From: Christensenellaceae bacterium
GTDB taxonomy: Bacteria; Bacillota; Clostridia; Christensenellales; CAG-138
Assembly: GCA_031261085.1 (NCBI GenBank)
Contig: JAISKB010000006.1
Location: forward strand, 33,049 to 97,048
Length of the DNA: 64,000 bases
Direction: 5' to 3'
A program made the position numbers and the translations under genes. The notes under the pieces were generated by a model. The model worked only from the letters and a program-made list of their open reading frames with translations, searched no databases and was not told the origin of the DNA. Positions 15,901 to 24,600 of this stretch are shown here, piece by piece; the stretch's first letter is position 1; every line of letters begins with the position of its first letter.

Positions 15901-18900
15901 AATACGGATCCACCGTTTCGGCCGGGTTGTTGTGGGCGGCGGGCGGCGTCAGCATGGCCTCGGCCAGCGTTTTGCCCCGGCCCTGCGCGCGCAGCCTATC
16001 CGTTTCGTAGCGCGGCCGCGTTTCGCCCTGTACCAGCGCGTATAAAACGCTCATACCGCCCGCGCGGCGGCGTTCAAACAGCATCACCTCCTGCGAAGCG
16101 CCGCCGCCCGAGCCCAGCGTCGCGGCGCAGGCGCGCACCGTGAGCCGCACGAAGGCGGGGTGCGCCACATCCTCGGCCTGGCCCGCAAGGCATACCTCCA
16201 TAAATACGCCCATCTCCACCTCGGCTTCCGCCTCCCCATGATTGGCAAGCGTAACGGCGCGCACCTCGGCATCGTGCTGAGCGCATACGCACACCTCGAC
16301 ATGGCTCGAGAGTTTGCCGCACTGCCTGTTGAATTCCGCCTTGTGCGGGTGGAGCACGGTTTCGGCGGCATCGGCGGTATCATAAACCGCGTCCCCGCAC
16401 CGGAGCAATATGTGCACGCCGCTGTCCGCGCGCAAATAGTCGGGCCGCCACCGCCCCAGCATCACGCCGCCGCATTTGGAAAAGCCCAGGCCGCTATCCG
16501 TAATAAACGTGGTATATCGCCCGTTGGAGAGCAACTGCGCCTCGGGCACCACATGCTCCTTCGCGATGCGCCGGGGCTTGTGCGGCCGTTTTTCGGCCGG
16601 CTTGCGCGGCTCGGCGGCGCTGTTTAGGCGCCGTATGGCGGTGCTGTGCGCGGGCGGCTTTTCCTCCAGCAAAACGCGCACGGCCTTAAGCTGCGGCAGC
16701 GCCATAAACCGCTTGGATACGCTGCCCTCGCACAGGGCGTTGGTGAGCGCGCACAGGCTCATGCCCTGATGGTGCGCCATATAGCTGCGCACCCGCTCAA
16801 ACGCTTTGCCCTCCCCCGCGCGGGCGGGCGTAAAATCCAGCGCCTCGATCATGCCATATTCCTCCAGCGCCCCAAGGCTTATGAGCGCGCGGAGGTTTTG
16901 CACCGCCGCCTCTGGGCAAGGCCCCAAGGCCAGCAGGGTGGCATAGGGCGCGACGACCCTTGTACGCTCCCGCTGCGCCATCAGGCTTAGCCTGGGCACG
17001 CCAAACGCGCGGTATTGATAATACATAGCTCGGTCAAACGCATAGTAGCCGGATTCGGATATGCCCCAGGGCAGGCTTCCGGCATAGCGTATTTGGGTGC
17101 GCACGGCGTTTTTACAGCTTTCGTGCAGCAGCGTGCCCGGCGTTTGCCCGGTAAACAGCACCGGCATCAGGTATTCGAACATGGTGCCGCTCCACGACAA
17201 CAGCGTGCGGCCGCAGGCGGGGGTCAACTGCCTCCCCAAACGGAACCAGTGCTCCAGCTCCACCTGCCCCTGCGCCACCGCCACCAGGCTGGTAAGCCGC
17301 GCCTCACTGGCCAGCAGGTCATACCACGCGCGGGAAAGCTGGCCGTTTTCCACATCGAAGCCTATGCAAAACAACCGCCGCTGCGCATCGTACAGCGGAC
17401 GAAAATCCATCGCATCCACCAAAGCCCGGCACCGGGCGGCTTCCGTTCCCCCGCCCTGCACCTCCTCCAGCGCCGCGCCGGCCGACAGCAGGCAGGCGGC
17501 CAAATTGCCGCTATCCACGGTGGAAACATAGCGGGGGCTTAGCGGCGCGAGCGTATCCGCACGGTACCAGTTATATAGGTGCCCGTTCCACATCTCCATC
17601 CGCTCGAGGCTGCTTAGCATACGCCCGATGCGCAGCGCCATATCCGCATCGGTTATAAGCCCCAAATCCCGCGCGCAAACGCAGGCCATCAGCCCCATGC
17701 CTATGTTGGTGGGGGAAGTGTTGCGCACCGGCGCCTGCGGCGGCGCGACCTGCACGTTATCCGGCGGCAGATAGTTTGTATGCTCGTTGGCATAGGCGTC
17801 GAACCAACGCCAGGTTCGCGCCGCAATATCCCGAAGCAGCTCCTGCGCCTGCTCTGGCGGCGCATACGCTCTGTGCGGCCGATCCAGCCGCCGCACGCAA
17901 ACCGGCGCAAGCAACCACGCAAGCCCCAGCAGCACGCCGCATACCGGCGCCTTTCCCCCCAGGCCCAGCAGCATCAAGCCCCCCAAGGCGGGTTGTATCC
18001 ACAGCGCGCGGTAATACCCCCCAACGCCCTGCGGCTTGCTTTGCACCTGCGCGGCGGTTTGCCACTGCAGCATATGCCGGTGGGAGCGCAGCACGCGGTA
18101 TAGCGTGCGTATCTGCGCATCGGCAACGCGCAGGGCGCTGTAGGGCAGCGTCAGCAAATCCAGCCCGGCGCGCGCCGCCTGCGCACCCTCATCCCACAGC
18201 GCGCCCGCAAAGCGTATTTCCTGCCCGTTGAACCGGGCGGCGATAAAGCGAAAGGGCAGCAGCAGCACACCCGGCAAAAAGCCCTCGAGCAGGGCCAGCA
18301 GCGCAAGCGCCGCATACCAACCCACCCCCAGCGCCGGCAGGGCCAACAGCGCCAGCAGCGCCGCGCCGGGCAGCAGCGTGCGGCGAAAGTTATCCCATAT
18401 TTTATAGCGGGATAACGCGGACAGCGGGTTGCCGCGCAGTATGCCAGCCGCATCCCTTATGCCCACCGCCAAAAACGGCAAAAGCTGCCAATCCCCCCGC
18501 GTCCAGCGGTGCTGCCGCTTCCACCAGGCTACGAAGTTGGAGGGCTCCCCCTCCATAAACGCGATATCCCCGGCGTAGCCCGCGCGCAAAAAGCACCCCT
18601 CGAGCAGGTCGTGGCTGAGCACGGTGTTGTCGGGGATCCAGCCCAAAAGCGACGCGGCGAACGCTTCCACATCGAATATGCCCTTGCCGCCAAAATTGCC
18701 GGTGTAAAACACATCCTGATAAAACTCCGCGCTCATGGGGAAGTAACTATCCAGCCCGCAAGCCCCGGCGGCCAGCCAGGCGAACGCGCTGCTGCGGGAA
18801 CCCGCGGCGCTCCTTTGCATGCGCGGCGCAATCACGCCATAGCCCTCGCACACCAGCCCGCGGGCATCGTATTTGGGCGCAGCCAGGGGGTGCGCCATAG

Positions 18901-20722
18901 CGCCGATGAGCTGCTTTAAGCTGCCCGGCGGCAGCACGGTATCGGCATCCAGCGTAAGGCAGTAGCGCACACCCTTAGGCAATGGTGACGTGATGAGGCA
19001 AAACGCCTCCTCCCCTTCGCCGCGCAGCAGGCGCACGAGGTCGCACAGCGCGCCGCGCTTGCGCTCCCTGCCCATATACAGCCCATCCGCCCTGTTGAGT
19101 TCCCGCCGCCGGTGCAGATAATAGAACCGCGCAGCGTCCCCTTCCTTGGCAGAATATTTTTCGTTGAGCGCCTTGGTAAGCTGCTCGGCCAAGCGCAGCA
19201 GCTTTTGCTCCCCCCGTTTTTGCGGGGCGTCGGCATCGGCAAAATCCCCCAGCACCGCATAATGGCAATGCTCCAGCCGGGAGGCCAGCATGTGCACCTC
19301 CAACTGCTCCAAGGCCGCGCGCAGGCTCTGTTCCCCGGTGATTAAGGTCGGTACCGTCACCAGCGTGCGGCAAGCGGCGGGGATACCCTCGGCCAGCGCG
19401 AGCCGGGGCAGCATGCGCACCGGCACGGCGCGCAAAAACAGCTTGGTTGCGATAGCGCAAGCCAAGCTCCAGCCCGGCACGATGGCCAGCAGCACCTGCC
19501 GCCAATCCCCCGCCAGCGCGGCCAGCCAAAGCAGCAACAGCAGCAGCGCGCCCTGCGCCAGCCAAAACCGGCGCAGCTTCCCGCTTTCATCCAGCCGCTT
19601 ATAGCGTTTATCCGGCCTGAGCGCGGCATAGAGCGCCTCCTGCCCTTCGAGCAGCAGGTAATACCCCGCTTCCCCCCGCTTGCCCCCGGCCTGCGCCTTG
19701 GCCAAAGCGGCGGCCTGCCGCGCCACCACGGTTTCCGCCACGTTGAGCCTGGCGGAAAGCCGCTCCACACAATCGCGGTAATACGCGCGGCTGCGCGCAT
19801 CCATCCCCGCATAGGTGGCATCCTGCCGCAGGGCTTCATCCACGCGCGAGAACCGTTCCAGCAGGCGATCCCAATCCCAGGCATCCAGCGCGCGCAGGCT
19901 TTTGATGGCGCTGCCCAGCCGGTTGGCGCCGCGCTCGTTGGCCCGGCATACCGCAAGCATCAGCTCCTCCGCATCCTGATCCTCCCGCGCAAGCTGCCGC
20001 ACGATCCGTTCGCACAGCGCGCCTTCATCCCGCTCGCCCAGCAGCGTATACAGCCTTTGCACATAGTGCGGCCTTGCCGCGAGCAAGCCCTGCGCCGGCA
20101 GCGTAAGCCGGCCCGGCCAGCCTGTGTTTTTGCGCAGCGCGTCGCTCTCGTGCTCGGCCTGCTCATATTGGCGCAGCGCCTCCGCCGCGTTGGCGCACTC
20201 GAGCGCGATCAATTTGATGAGCGCGATGCGCAGCATATTGGGCAGCGCCGCAAGCTCCCGCATCGTGAGCGGCGCCGCCAGTTGGTAGCAATCCAAAAAC
20301 CGCGCAAGCACGCCCTCGTCCACCCGCCCATCCCGGTGCCCCACCAAGCACACCGCAATGTCGTATACGCGGGGCAGGCGCACATGCTCCCCCTGCGCCA
20401 GGGCAGGCAGTTTCCATAGCTCCCGCAGGCAGGATTCCGTCGCCGCCATTGCCTTTTCGGCCACATAATAATCGTCGAGCAGCGTCTCGAGCGCGGGCGG
20501 CATTTCGCCGCAGGCCAGCGCCCGCTCCCGCGCGCGGCGGTATACGCCGCTTATGGTATGCCTATCCGCATGCAGCTGTAAATCGCTCGCGCGCACCCCG
20601 CCCCGCCAGGGGCCCGGCCGGGGTGAAGTGCGCATCTGGCTGTGCAATACAGCCTCGTTGCGCAGTTCCTCCGCATCCAAATATATATCGATTAGCCCAT
20701 AATAGCTCCTGTTTGGCAACAT
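12932..20722 (-). CDS. Giant cyclic beta-glucan synthase-like membrane protein (GT84 + glucoamylase-like + GH94-like)
   Basis: One uninterrupted gene of about 2,596 codons, similar in plan to cyclic beta-1,2-glucan synthases (NdvB/ChvB). After a helical N-terminal region come membrane helices near residue 390. A family-84-type glucosyltransferase follows, with LDADTVLPPG near residue 590 and QHRWTRGDWQ near residue 736. More transmembrane helices span about 780-900. A glucoamylase-like domain includes TSPTNIGMGLMACVCARDLG. The C-terminal half is GH94/GH36-like, with GGDWNDGMD near residue 2292, where the catalytic acid of GH94 phosphorylases lies. The family makes a glucan at the inner membrane face and trims or cyclises it. 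The ATG at 20722 follows AGGGAGG and is preferred over a GTG ten codons earlier. The gene has no cotranscribed neighbour. Confidence 0.85.
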   Translation of the reverse strand: MLPNRSYYGLIDIYLDAEELRNEAVLHSQMRTSPRPGPWRGGVRASDLQLHADRHTISGVYRRARERALACGEMPPALETLLDDYYVAEKAMAATESCLRELWKLPALAQGEHVRLPRVYDIAVCLVGHRDGRVDEGVLARFLDCYQLAAPLTMRELAALPNMLRIALIKLIALECANAAEALRQYEQAEHESDALRKNTGWPGRLTLPAQGLLAARPHYVQRLYTLLGERDEGALCERIVRQLAREDQDAEELMLAVCRANERGANRLGSAIKSLRALDAWDWDRLLERFSRVDEALRQDATYAGMDARSRAYYRDCVERLSARLNVAETVVARQAAALAKAQAGGKRGEAGYYLLLEGQEALYAALRPDKRYKRLDESGKLRRFWLAQGALLLLLLWLAALAGDWRQVLLAIVPGWSLACAIATKLFLRAVPVRMLPRLALAEGIPAACRTLVTVPTLITGEQSLRAALEQLEVHMLASRLEHCHYAVLGDFADADAPQKRGEQKLLRLAEQLTKALNEKYSAKEGDAARFYYLHRRRELNRADGLYMGRERKRGALCDLVRLLRGEGEEAFCLITSPLPKGVRYCLTLDADTVLPPGSLKQLIGAMAHPLAAPKYDARGLVCEGYGVIAPRMQRSAAGSRSSAFAWLAAGACGLDSYFPMSAEFYQDVFYTGNFGGKGIFDVEAFAASLLGWIPDNTVLSHDLLEGCFLRAGYAGDIAFMEGEPSNFVAWWKRQHRWTRGDWQLLPFLAVGIRDAAGILRGNPLSALSRYKIWDNFRRTLLPGAALLALLALPALGVGWYAALALLALLEGFLPGVLLLPFRFIAARFNGQEIRFAGALWDEGAQAARAGLDLLTLPYSALRVADAQIRTLYRVLRSHRHMLQWQTAAQVQSKPQGVGGYYRALWIQPALGGLMLLGLGGKAPVCGVLLGLAWLLAPVCVRRLDRPHRAYAPPEQAQELLRDIAARTWRWFDAYANEHTNYLPPDNVQVAPPQAPVRNTSPTNIGMGLMACVCARDLGLITDADMALRIGRMLSSLERMEMWNGHLYNWYRADTLAPLSPRYVSTVDSGNLAACLLSAGAALEEVQGGGTEAARCRALVDAMDFRPLYDAQRRLFCIGFDVENGQLSRAWYDLLASEARLTSLVAVAQGQVELEHWFRLGRQLTPACGRTLLSWSGTMFEYLMPVLFTGQTPGTLLHESCKNAVRTQIRYAGSLPWGISESGYYAFDRAMYYQYRAFGVPRLSLMAQRERTRVVAPYATLLALGPCPEAAVQNLRALISLGALEEYGMIEALDFTPARAGEGKAFERVRSYMAHHQGMSLCALTNALCEGSVSKRFMALPQLKAVRVLLEEKPPAHSTAIRRLNSAAEPRKPAEKRPHKPRRIAKEHVVPEAQLLSNGRYTTFITDSGLGFSKCGGVMLGRWRPDYLRADSGVHILLRCGDAVYDTADAAETVLHPHKAEFNRQCGKLSSHVEVCVCAQHDAEVRAVTLANHGEAEAEVEMGVFMEVCLAGQAEDVAHPAFVRLTVRACAATLGSGGGASQEVMLFERRRAGGMSVLYALVQGETRPRYETDRLRAQGRGKTLAEAMLTPPAAHNNPAETVDPYFAARAGVRIPAGQSATLWFVMGYAESRTKALSDAEEVCASLGDCADLAWAHAQSALRFAGLSQGKAELFERIAARLLLQLPCKPLPQSGQTQGIQGLWRLGVSGDAPILLMRVTQLTQLRMARSLVELIAYMAARGCAADLILLGEYPNEYRGDLRARLGELAGRRAGVHLLHGYALAPEDRALLLSMAMMEVDADVSLDKQFAPRLYPQSETNACVPPLSREAAAWEEAPPLAFYNGLGGFDETGEYVIALAKGQTTPLPWCNILANEGFGTLVSESGGGYTWGGNSREGRLTPWYNEPVTDQKGEFLLLCDAEDGAVFSPLPGRLCGDTARVRHGYGYTSYRTAAAGLRLELTQFVHTQDARKYSLLTLHNPAPAARRVRTLYAVEWALGDQPRPESLYVRRQDNVVFAQNLRHAGEEPAYIAACGEAAEACLDRTALLHAGWNMEDMDCGGRGELSALRCEVTVPAGGLRQVLFLLGQGTRDEALRAAQTTPAEAERELARVRELWRERLDGIRVQTPNEAMNLLLNGRLLYQVYASRLFARGGYYQSGGAIGFRDQLQDMLALLHTDPARVRAHLLTCAARQFEAGDVLHWWHAPYRGVRTYIADDRLFLPYVLAQYLEATQDWDLLNERAPYLEAAPIPEGARDLYAHMQPSGRSETLYQHCCRAILSALRFGSHGLPLMEGGDWNDGMDLVGGEGGESVWLGWFLLDVLRRFIPLARRQADAAFTQRCELAIQALETALEEAGWDGAWYRRAYFADGKPLGAQQNDACSIDCLSQAWAAICGAAHGAEAMDSLHRMLVDEQSGILRLLTPPFTDPEEQGNAVGYITAYLPGVRENGGQYTHGAAWAVLAECALNRPGQAQRLFDLLNPIEHARTYADALRYKTEPYAVAGDVYAPPNGGRGGWSWYTGAAGWLYTIALEHILGVRRRGSALEFAPCTIFESYTVRYRFGGTVYALHFKKGDAPGPRRLELVDDGGEHEVEVIF

Positions 20723-20929
20723 GACGGCCTCCCTGCAGCGTGATTTACGCACGGCAAAAGCTTGCCACGCTGCCAGTTAGTATGTGCCGTTGATGCCATT
20801 TTTTAGACGGTTTTTTTGCGGCGACTTGGTTGCTTGGGCCGGGATAAAAATTCAGTGCCTCTCTTGCTTTCGATTTATGTCCGCAAAAAGCTGCGCTCCA
20901 CCCCTGTTCCCTCGGCATTTGAGGGCAGC

Positions 20930-20952
20930 GGTAGGGTGAGCAATACCCTACC
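20930..20952. repeat. Perfect inverted repeat downstream of the DUF4180 gene
   Basis: GGTAGGGT and ACCCTACC flank a seven-base loop, 18 bases beyond the DUF4180 stop. No T run follows, so it may be a weak terminator or a processing hairpin. The rest of the gap 20723-20969 shows nothing I can assign. Confidence 0.4.
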
Positions 20953-20969
20953 TAAGAGCAGTTGGATTT

Positions 20970-21338
20970 TCATACTGTTCTTCCCAATCTCTCAATGGCT
21001 GCGGCTTCCGCGGCGACAAAGTTCATGTGCCGCCCATTGTTGCACTCGTAGATATAATCACGCAGCGGCTTTGAGGTGTAGCCGGAGAAATCCCCGACAA
21101 TTGCAACGTAAAACCCGTAATTGACGAACTTTTGCGCCACCTCGCCCGCAACGCCCGTAGAGAGCTTAAAAAAGTCTTCGCATACCGCCGACTTCGGGAT
21201 TATCACGCGCTGTGTTCCAAACTCGTAGTCGATTGTCGCAGCAAGGTCTAGCGCGGACTGACCATCTGTTATGACGAGCGCATCGCTCTCAACAACAGCG
21301 ATTTTGATGCCGTTCGTTTCAACAATTCGTATATTCAC
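20970..21338 (-). CDS. DUF4180 family protein
   Basis: A 122-residue protein that clearly matches DUF4180. It opens with an IRIVETNGIKIAVVESDALV pattern, then KSAVCEDFFKLSTGVAGEVA, YVAIVGDFSGYTSKPLRDYI and ECNNGRHMNFV. The family is widespread in Firmicutes and its biochemical function is unknown. The GTG start at 21338 is supported by AAGGGGG nine bases upstream. Immediately before it lies a 19-residue ORF that looks like the N-terminus of an AbrB-type regulator. Confidence 0.82.
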   Translation of the reverse strand: MNIRIVETNGIKIAVVESDALVITDGQSALDLAATIDYEFGTQRVIIPKSAVCEDFFKLSTGVAGEVAQKFVNYGFYVAIVGDFSGYTSKPLRDYIYECNNGRHMNFVAAEAAAIERLGRTV

Positions 21339-21341
21339 GCG

Positions 21342-21401
21342 TCATTGCCCCCTTTCATCAACCTTAGCAGTCCAAGCATATTTGCCATTCGATTTATTCA
21401 T
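21342..21401 (-). pseudogene. 19-residue stub resembling the N-terminus of an AbrB/MazE-type DNA-binding protein
   Basis: The ORF reads MNKSNGKYAWTAKVDERGQ and then stops. It has its own good ribosome-binding site (GGAGG, seven bases upstream). In AbrB-family regulators a stretch like WTAKVDEKGQ continues with the IVIPKEAR DNA-binding motif, which is absent here. The simplest reading is an internal deletion that left the start of the regulator in front of the DUF4180 gene. A leader peptide is the alternative. Confidence 0.45.
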
Positions 21402-21441
21402 TGTGCGCCCTCCAAGTCGAATATGTTGCTTTTGTATGAAA

Positions 21442-21469
21442 AGTATAATGAAAAGCCGCAGTTTGTCAA
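21442..21469 (-). promoter_or_regulatory. Sigma-A-type promoter for the DUF4180 gene
   Basis: On the minus strand a perfect TTGACA (21464-21469) and TATACT (21442-21447) are 16 bases apart, about 40 bases upstream of the stub ORF. Confidence 0.7.
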
Positions 21470-21511
21470 TGCGATAAAGCTGATTCAGAGAAATTTTCGA
21501 GGCAAAAGCAT

Positions 21512-21542
21512 AAAAATACCCCCTCCTATCAAAGGAAGGGGT
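21512..21542 (-). terminator. Rho-independent terminator of the PLP-enzyme gene
   Basis: On the minus strand ACCCCTTCCT-TTGAT-AGGAGGGGGT pairs over ten bases with one G-U pair and is followed by ATTTTTA, 25 bases after the stop codon at 21567. Confidence 0.8.
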
Positions 21543-21566
21543 AAGGGTGGCTGAAAGGAACTTCTC

Positions 21567-23039
21567 TTACAGGCTCTGCAGTACGCCGGTAGCCTCGTTG
21601 AACGAATCGATGAGCGCATCCAGCTCGGCGGCCTGATTATGGATGCCGGTCCAGTAGTTTTCATCGTACCACTGGGCGTTTAGCTCCTCGACCGTTTTGC
21701 CCTGCTGCTCAACCCAAGTGTAGTACTTAAGGTTGTGTACCCGCTTGCGCTCGGCATAGCTCAGCTCCAGCATAGAATCGGTGCGGACGCCGTGCAGGTG
21801 CTCACTATAATCCCGCGCGGCGGTCAGCAGGCTGTATTTGCCCTGCTGCTCGTTAAGCTCCTCGATGCGGGATTCATACATAATCGCGCTATCGGTGCCC
21901 ACGGTGGCCACAACATCGTTTTCGGTAAGCTCATAGTACTTGGCAAACTTGATGCAGCACAGCACGTTGGCAATGCCGGAGATGCCCAGCACGCTCAGCT
22001 GCTCAACCGTTGCGGCCGGCACGCCCACGACCTCTTTAAGGTACTTATGGCCATCCTCGGTGTTAAACAGGCGAAGCAGGTTCTGGCTGTCTTCATCGTC
22101 GATGGCGATGACCAGGTCGGTATTCTTCACGTTGTGCACCCACGGCACATGCTTATCGCCAATGCCCTCGATGCGGTGGCCGCCAAAGCCGTTATCCAGC
22201 AGGGTGGGGCACTGCAGCGCTTCGCCCACGGCCAGCTTGCTGTTGGGGTATTGCTCCTTCAGGTAATCGCCCGCGCTCATGGTGCCCGCGCTGCCGCTGG
22301 TGAAGCAGGCACCCGCAAAGCGGGAGGTAGGCGTCTTTAGGCTTTCATAGGCATCCGCAATGGCCTTGCCCGTCACCTGATAGTGCCAGAGCACGTTGCC
22401 CATCTCTTCGAACTGGTTGAATATGACCACATCCTCGCGGGTGGTGCGCAGCTCCCACGTTTTATCGAAAATCTCTTTTACATTGCTTTCGCAGCCCGGC
22501 GTGGCAATCACTTCCCCGGCTATTTTATTGAGCCAGTCGAAGCGCTCCTTGCTCATTTCGGCGGGGAGTATGGCGATGCTCTCGCAGGAGAGCAGCTTGC
22601 TGTTAAACGCGCCGCCGCGGCAATAGTTGCCGGTGCTGGGCCACACGGCCTTGTGATAGGTGGCGTCGAACTGGCCGGTCACCAAACGGGGCGCCAGGCA
22701 GCCGAAGGATGCGCCCACCTTGTGGCACCCGGTGGGGAACCACTTGCCGCACAGCACGACGATGCGCGCCTTTACGCCGGTGAGGCTGGAGGGCAGCTCG
22801 ATGAAGTTGACGCCGCCATACTGGCCGCCCTGCATGGTGGGCTCGTTATGCCAGCTGATGCGGAACAGGTTGAGCGGGTTTACATCCCACAAGCCCACAT
22901 CCTTTAACCCGGCCTTGATTTTGCCGGGCACCAAGCCCGGATCCCGCATCTGCGCGAAGGTGGGCAACACAATGCGGTTTTCACGCGCTTTGTTGATGTT
23001 GTTCGCCAACCTGGCTTTGTTGATTTCCAAATTGATCAT
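21567..23039 (-). CDS. PLP-dependent fold-type II enzyme of unknown substrate
   Basis: A 490-residue protein related to the beta family of PLP enzymes (cysteine synthase, threonine synthase, tryptophan synthase beta). The likely cofactor lysine is in GKWFPTGCHKVGASFGCLAP, near residue 106. A later GACFTSGSAGTMSAGDYLKE has the glycine-rich character of a phosphate-binding loop. The length exceeds that of cysteine synthases (about 310) and the C-terminal 120 residues are helical and unfamiliar. Clostridial genomes often carry such proteins annotated only as pyridoxal-phosphate-dependent. It follows glyA on the same strand but has its own candidate promoter. The substrate cannot be inferred here. 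Confidence 0.75.
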   Translation of the reverse strand: MINLEINKARLANNINKARENRIVLPTFAQMRDPGLVPGKIKAGLKDVGLWDVNPLNLFRISWHNEPTMQGGQYGGVNFIELPSSLTGVKARIVVLCGKWFPTGCHKVGASFGCLAPRLVTGQFDATYHKAVWPSTGNYCRGGAFNSKLLSCESIAILPAEMSKERFDWLNKIAGEVIATPGCESNVKEIFDKTWELRTTREDVVIFNQFEEMGNVLWHYQVTGKAIADAYESLKTPTSRFAGACFTSGSAGTMSAGDYLKEQYPNSKLAVGEALQCPTLLDNGFGGHRIEGIGDKHVPWVHNVKNTDLVIAIDDEDSQNLLRLFNTEDGHKYLKEVVGVPAATVEQLSVLGISGIANVLCCIKFAKYYELTENDVVATVGTDSAIMYESRIEELNEQQGKYSLLTAARDYSEHLHGVRTDSMLELSYAERKRVHNLKYYTWVEQQGKTVEELNAQWYDENYWTGIHNQAAELDALIDSFNEATGVLQSL

Positions 23040-23101
23040 GTCAGCACCCCATATTGATTTATTTCGATAGCAATTGCCAAAAGCGATATGCTATAAATAT
23101 T

Positions 23102-23130
23102 AGTCTAGCCCATTTCCCGCCTGTTGTAAA
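23102..23130 (-). promoter_or_regulatory. Candidate promoter for the PLP-enzyme gene
   Basis: On the minus strand TTTACA and TAGACT are separated by 17 bases, about 65 bases upstream of the start at 23039. Confidence 0.4.
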
Positions 23131-23206
23131 GGGGACTTTAAAAATATTTTTAGCATTCCACAATATTTTTTAGCAAACAAAACTTACTGTGCATCCAGCC
23201 CATCGC

Positions 23207-24451
23207 TTATGAGTTTGGATACATAGGATACTTTTTGGTTATCTCCGCCACGCCCGCGCTCACGGCGGGCACCGCCGCTTCGCCTTCGCGCACGATTTTT
23301 GCGATGAAGGAAGCGATTTTGGCAAAATCCTCTTCAATCAGGCCGCGGCTGGTGGCCGCGGGCGTACCCAGCCGGATGCCGCTGGTAACGAAGGGGCTGC
23401 GGGTCTCATTGGGCACGGTGTTTTTATTGGCGGTGATATGCGCCGCATCCAGCAGGTGCTCCACCTCTTTGCCGGTCAAGCCATCGGCGCCCAGGTCGAT
23501 GAGCACCAGGTGATTATCGGTGCCGCCGGATACCAGCTTAATGCCCTCCGCCGCAAGGCCCTTGGCCAGCGCATCGGCGTTTTTGCGAATCTGCTTGGCG
23601 TAGGTTCTAAAGGAGGGCTGCATAGCCTCGCTAAGGCAAACGGCCTTGGCCGCGATGATGTGCATCAGCGGGCCGCCCTGTGTGCCGGGGAATATCGCCT
23701 TGTCAATCGCCTTGGCATATGCTTCTTTGCACAGTATCATACCGCCGCGCGGGCCGCGCAGGGTTTTGTGGGTGGTGGTGGTAACCACATCGGCATAGGG
23801 CACGGGGTTTATGTGCTCGCCCGCGGCGACCAAGCCCGCGATGTGCGCCATATCCACCATCAGCAGCGCGCCCACATCATCGGCGATTTCGCGGAATTTT
23901 GCGAAGTCGAGCTTGCGCGGGTAGGCCGATGCGCCCGCTACGATCATCTTGGGCTTATGCTCGCGGGCAAGGCTCAATATATTGTCGTAATCGATCTGCT
24001 CGGTATCCGGCATAACGCCATAGGGTACAAAGTTAAAATACTTCCCGCTCATGTTCACGGGGCTGCCGTGGGTTAAATGCCCGCCGTGGGAAAGGTTCAT
24101 GCCCAGCACGGTATCGCCGTATTCGAGCAGGGCAAAGTATACCGCCAGGTTGGCCTGCGCGCCGGAATGCGGCTGCACGTTGGCATGCTCCGCGCCAAAC
24201 AGCTGGCATGCGCGCTCGCGGGCAATATCCTCTACGATATCCACGCACTCGCAGCCGCCGTAATAGCGCTTGCCGGGGTAACCTTCGGCATATTTATTGG
24301 TGAGATGGCTGCCCATGGCCGCCAACACCGCCTCGGATACGAAATTTTCGGACGCGATCAGCTCGATGTTGGTACGCTGGCGCGCCAGTTCTTTTTCCAT
24401 CGCTTCGGCCACGGCCGGGTCGGTCGCTCGAATGAGGTCAAATTGAATCAT
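23207..24451 (-). CDS. glyA: Serine hydroxymethyltransferase
   Basis: A 414-residue protein of normal length for bacterial GlyA. It interconverts serine plus tetrahydrofolate with glycine plus 5,10-methylene-tetrahydrofolate in the cytosol, using PLP. Typical stretches are [46 protein letters not shown], and the cofactor site [14 protein letters not shown] with the Schiff-base lysine K229. The ATG at 24451 follows GGAGGAAAG. A longer reading frame upstream lacks such a site. A strong promoter lies about 65-90 bases upstream. Confidence 0.97.
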   Translation of the reverse strand: MIQFDLIRATDPAVAEAMEKELARQRTNIELIASENFVSEAVLAAMGSHLTNKYAEGYPGKRYYGGCECVDIVEDIARERACQLFGAEHANVQPHSGAQANLAVYFALLEYGDTVLGMNLSHGGHLTHGSPVNMSGKYFNFVPYGVMPDTEQIDYDNILSLAREHKPKMIVAGASAYPRKLDFAKFREIADDVGALLMVDMAHIAGLVAAGEHINPVPYADVVTTTTHKTLRGPRGGMILCKEAYAKAIDKAIFPGTQGGPLMHIIAAKAVCLSEAMQPSFRTYAKQIRKNADALAKGLAAEGIKLVSGGTDNHLVLIDLGADGLTGKEVEHLLDAAHITANKNTVPNETRSPFVTSGIRLGTPAATSRGLIEEDFAKIASFIAKIVREGEAAVPAVSAGVAEITKKYPMYPNS

Positions 24452-24513
24452 GGTTTCTTTCCTCCGGTATGCTATGATTTTATATAACTTCGAATGGCAG
24501 TATACCACTATTT

Positions 24514-24542
24514 ATTATAGATTCTGCGCGGCGATATTACAA
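24514..24542 (-). promoter_or_regulatory. Sigma-A-type promoter for glyA with a hairpin in its spacer
   Basis: On the minus strand TTGTAA and a perfect TATAAT are 17 bases apart. An inverted repeat, GCGCGGCG / CGCCGCGC (24526-24551), overlaps the -35 box and spacer. It could be a terminator remnant from trxA or an operator. Confidence 0.65.
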
Positions 24543-24600
24543 CCGCCGCGCAAAAGATTGTATTGTTTTACGAAACAAACCGTGTATTTTTGTCGTGCGT

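Noticed and set aside
12953..20724. Many long plus-strand and alternative-frame ORFs over the giant glucan-synthase gene
   Set aside because: The minus-strand frame is continuous for about 2,600 codons with clear domains. The others have Arg/Pro/Ala-rich shadow composition.
21421..21439. An 19-base stretch ending GCTTTTGTATGA also found at 55683-55701 with one mismatch, both upstream of minus-strand genes
   Set aside because: By simple counting, about one such 18-of-19 match is expected by chance in 64 kb on two strands, and the stretch has no symmetry or fixed position relative to the promoters.
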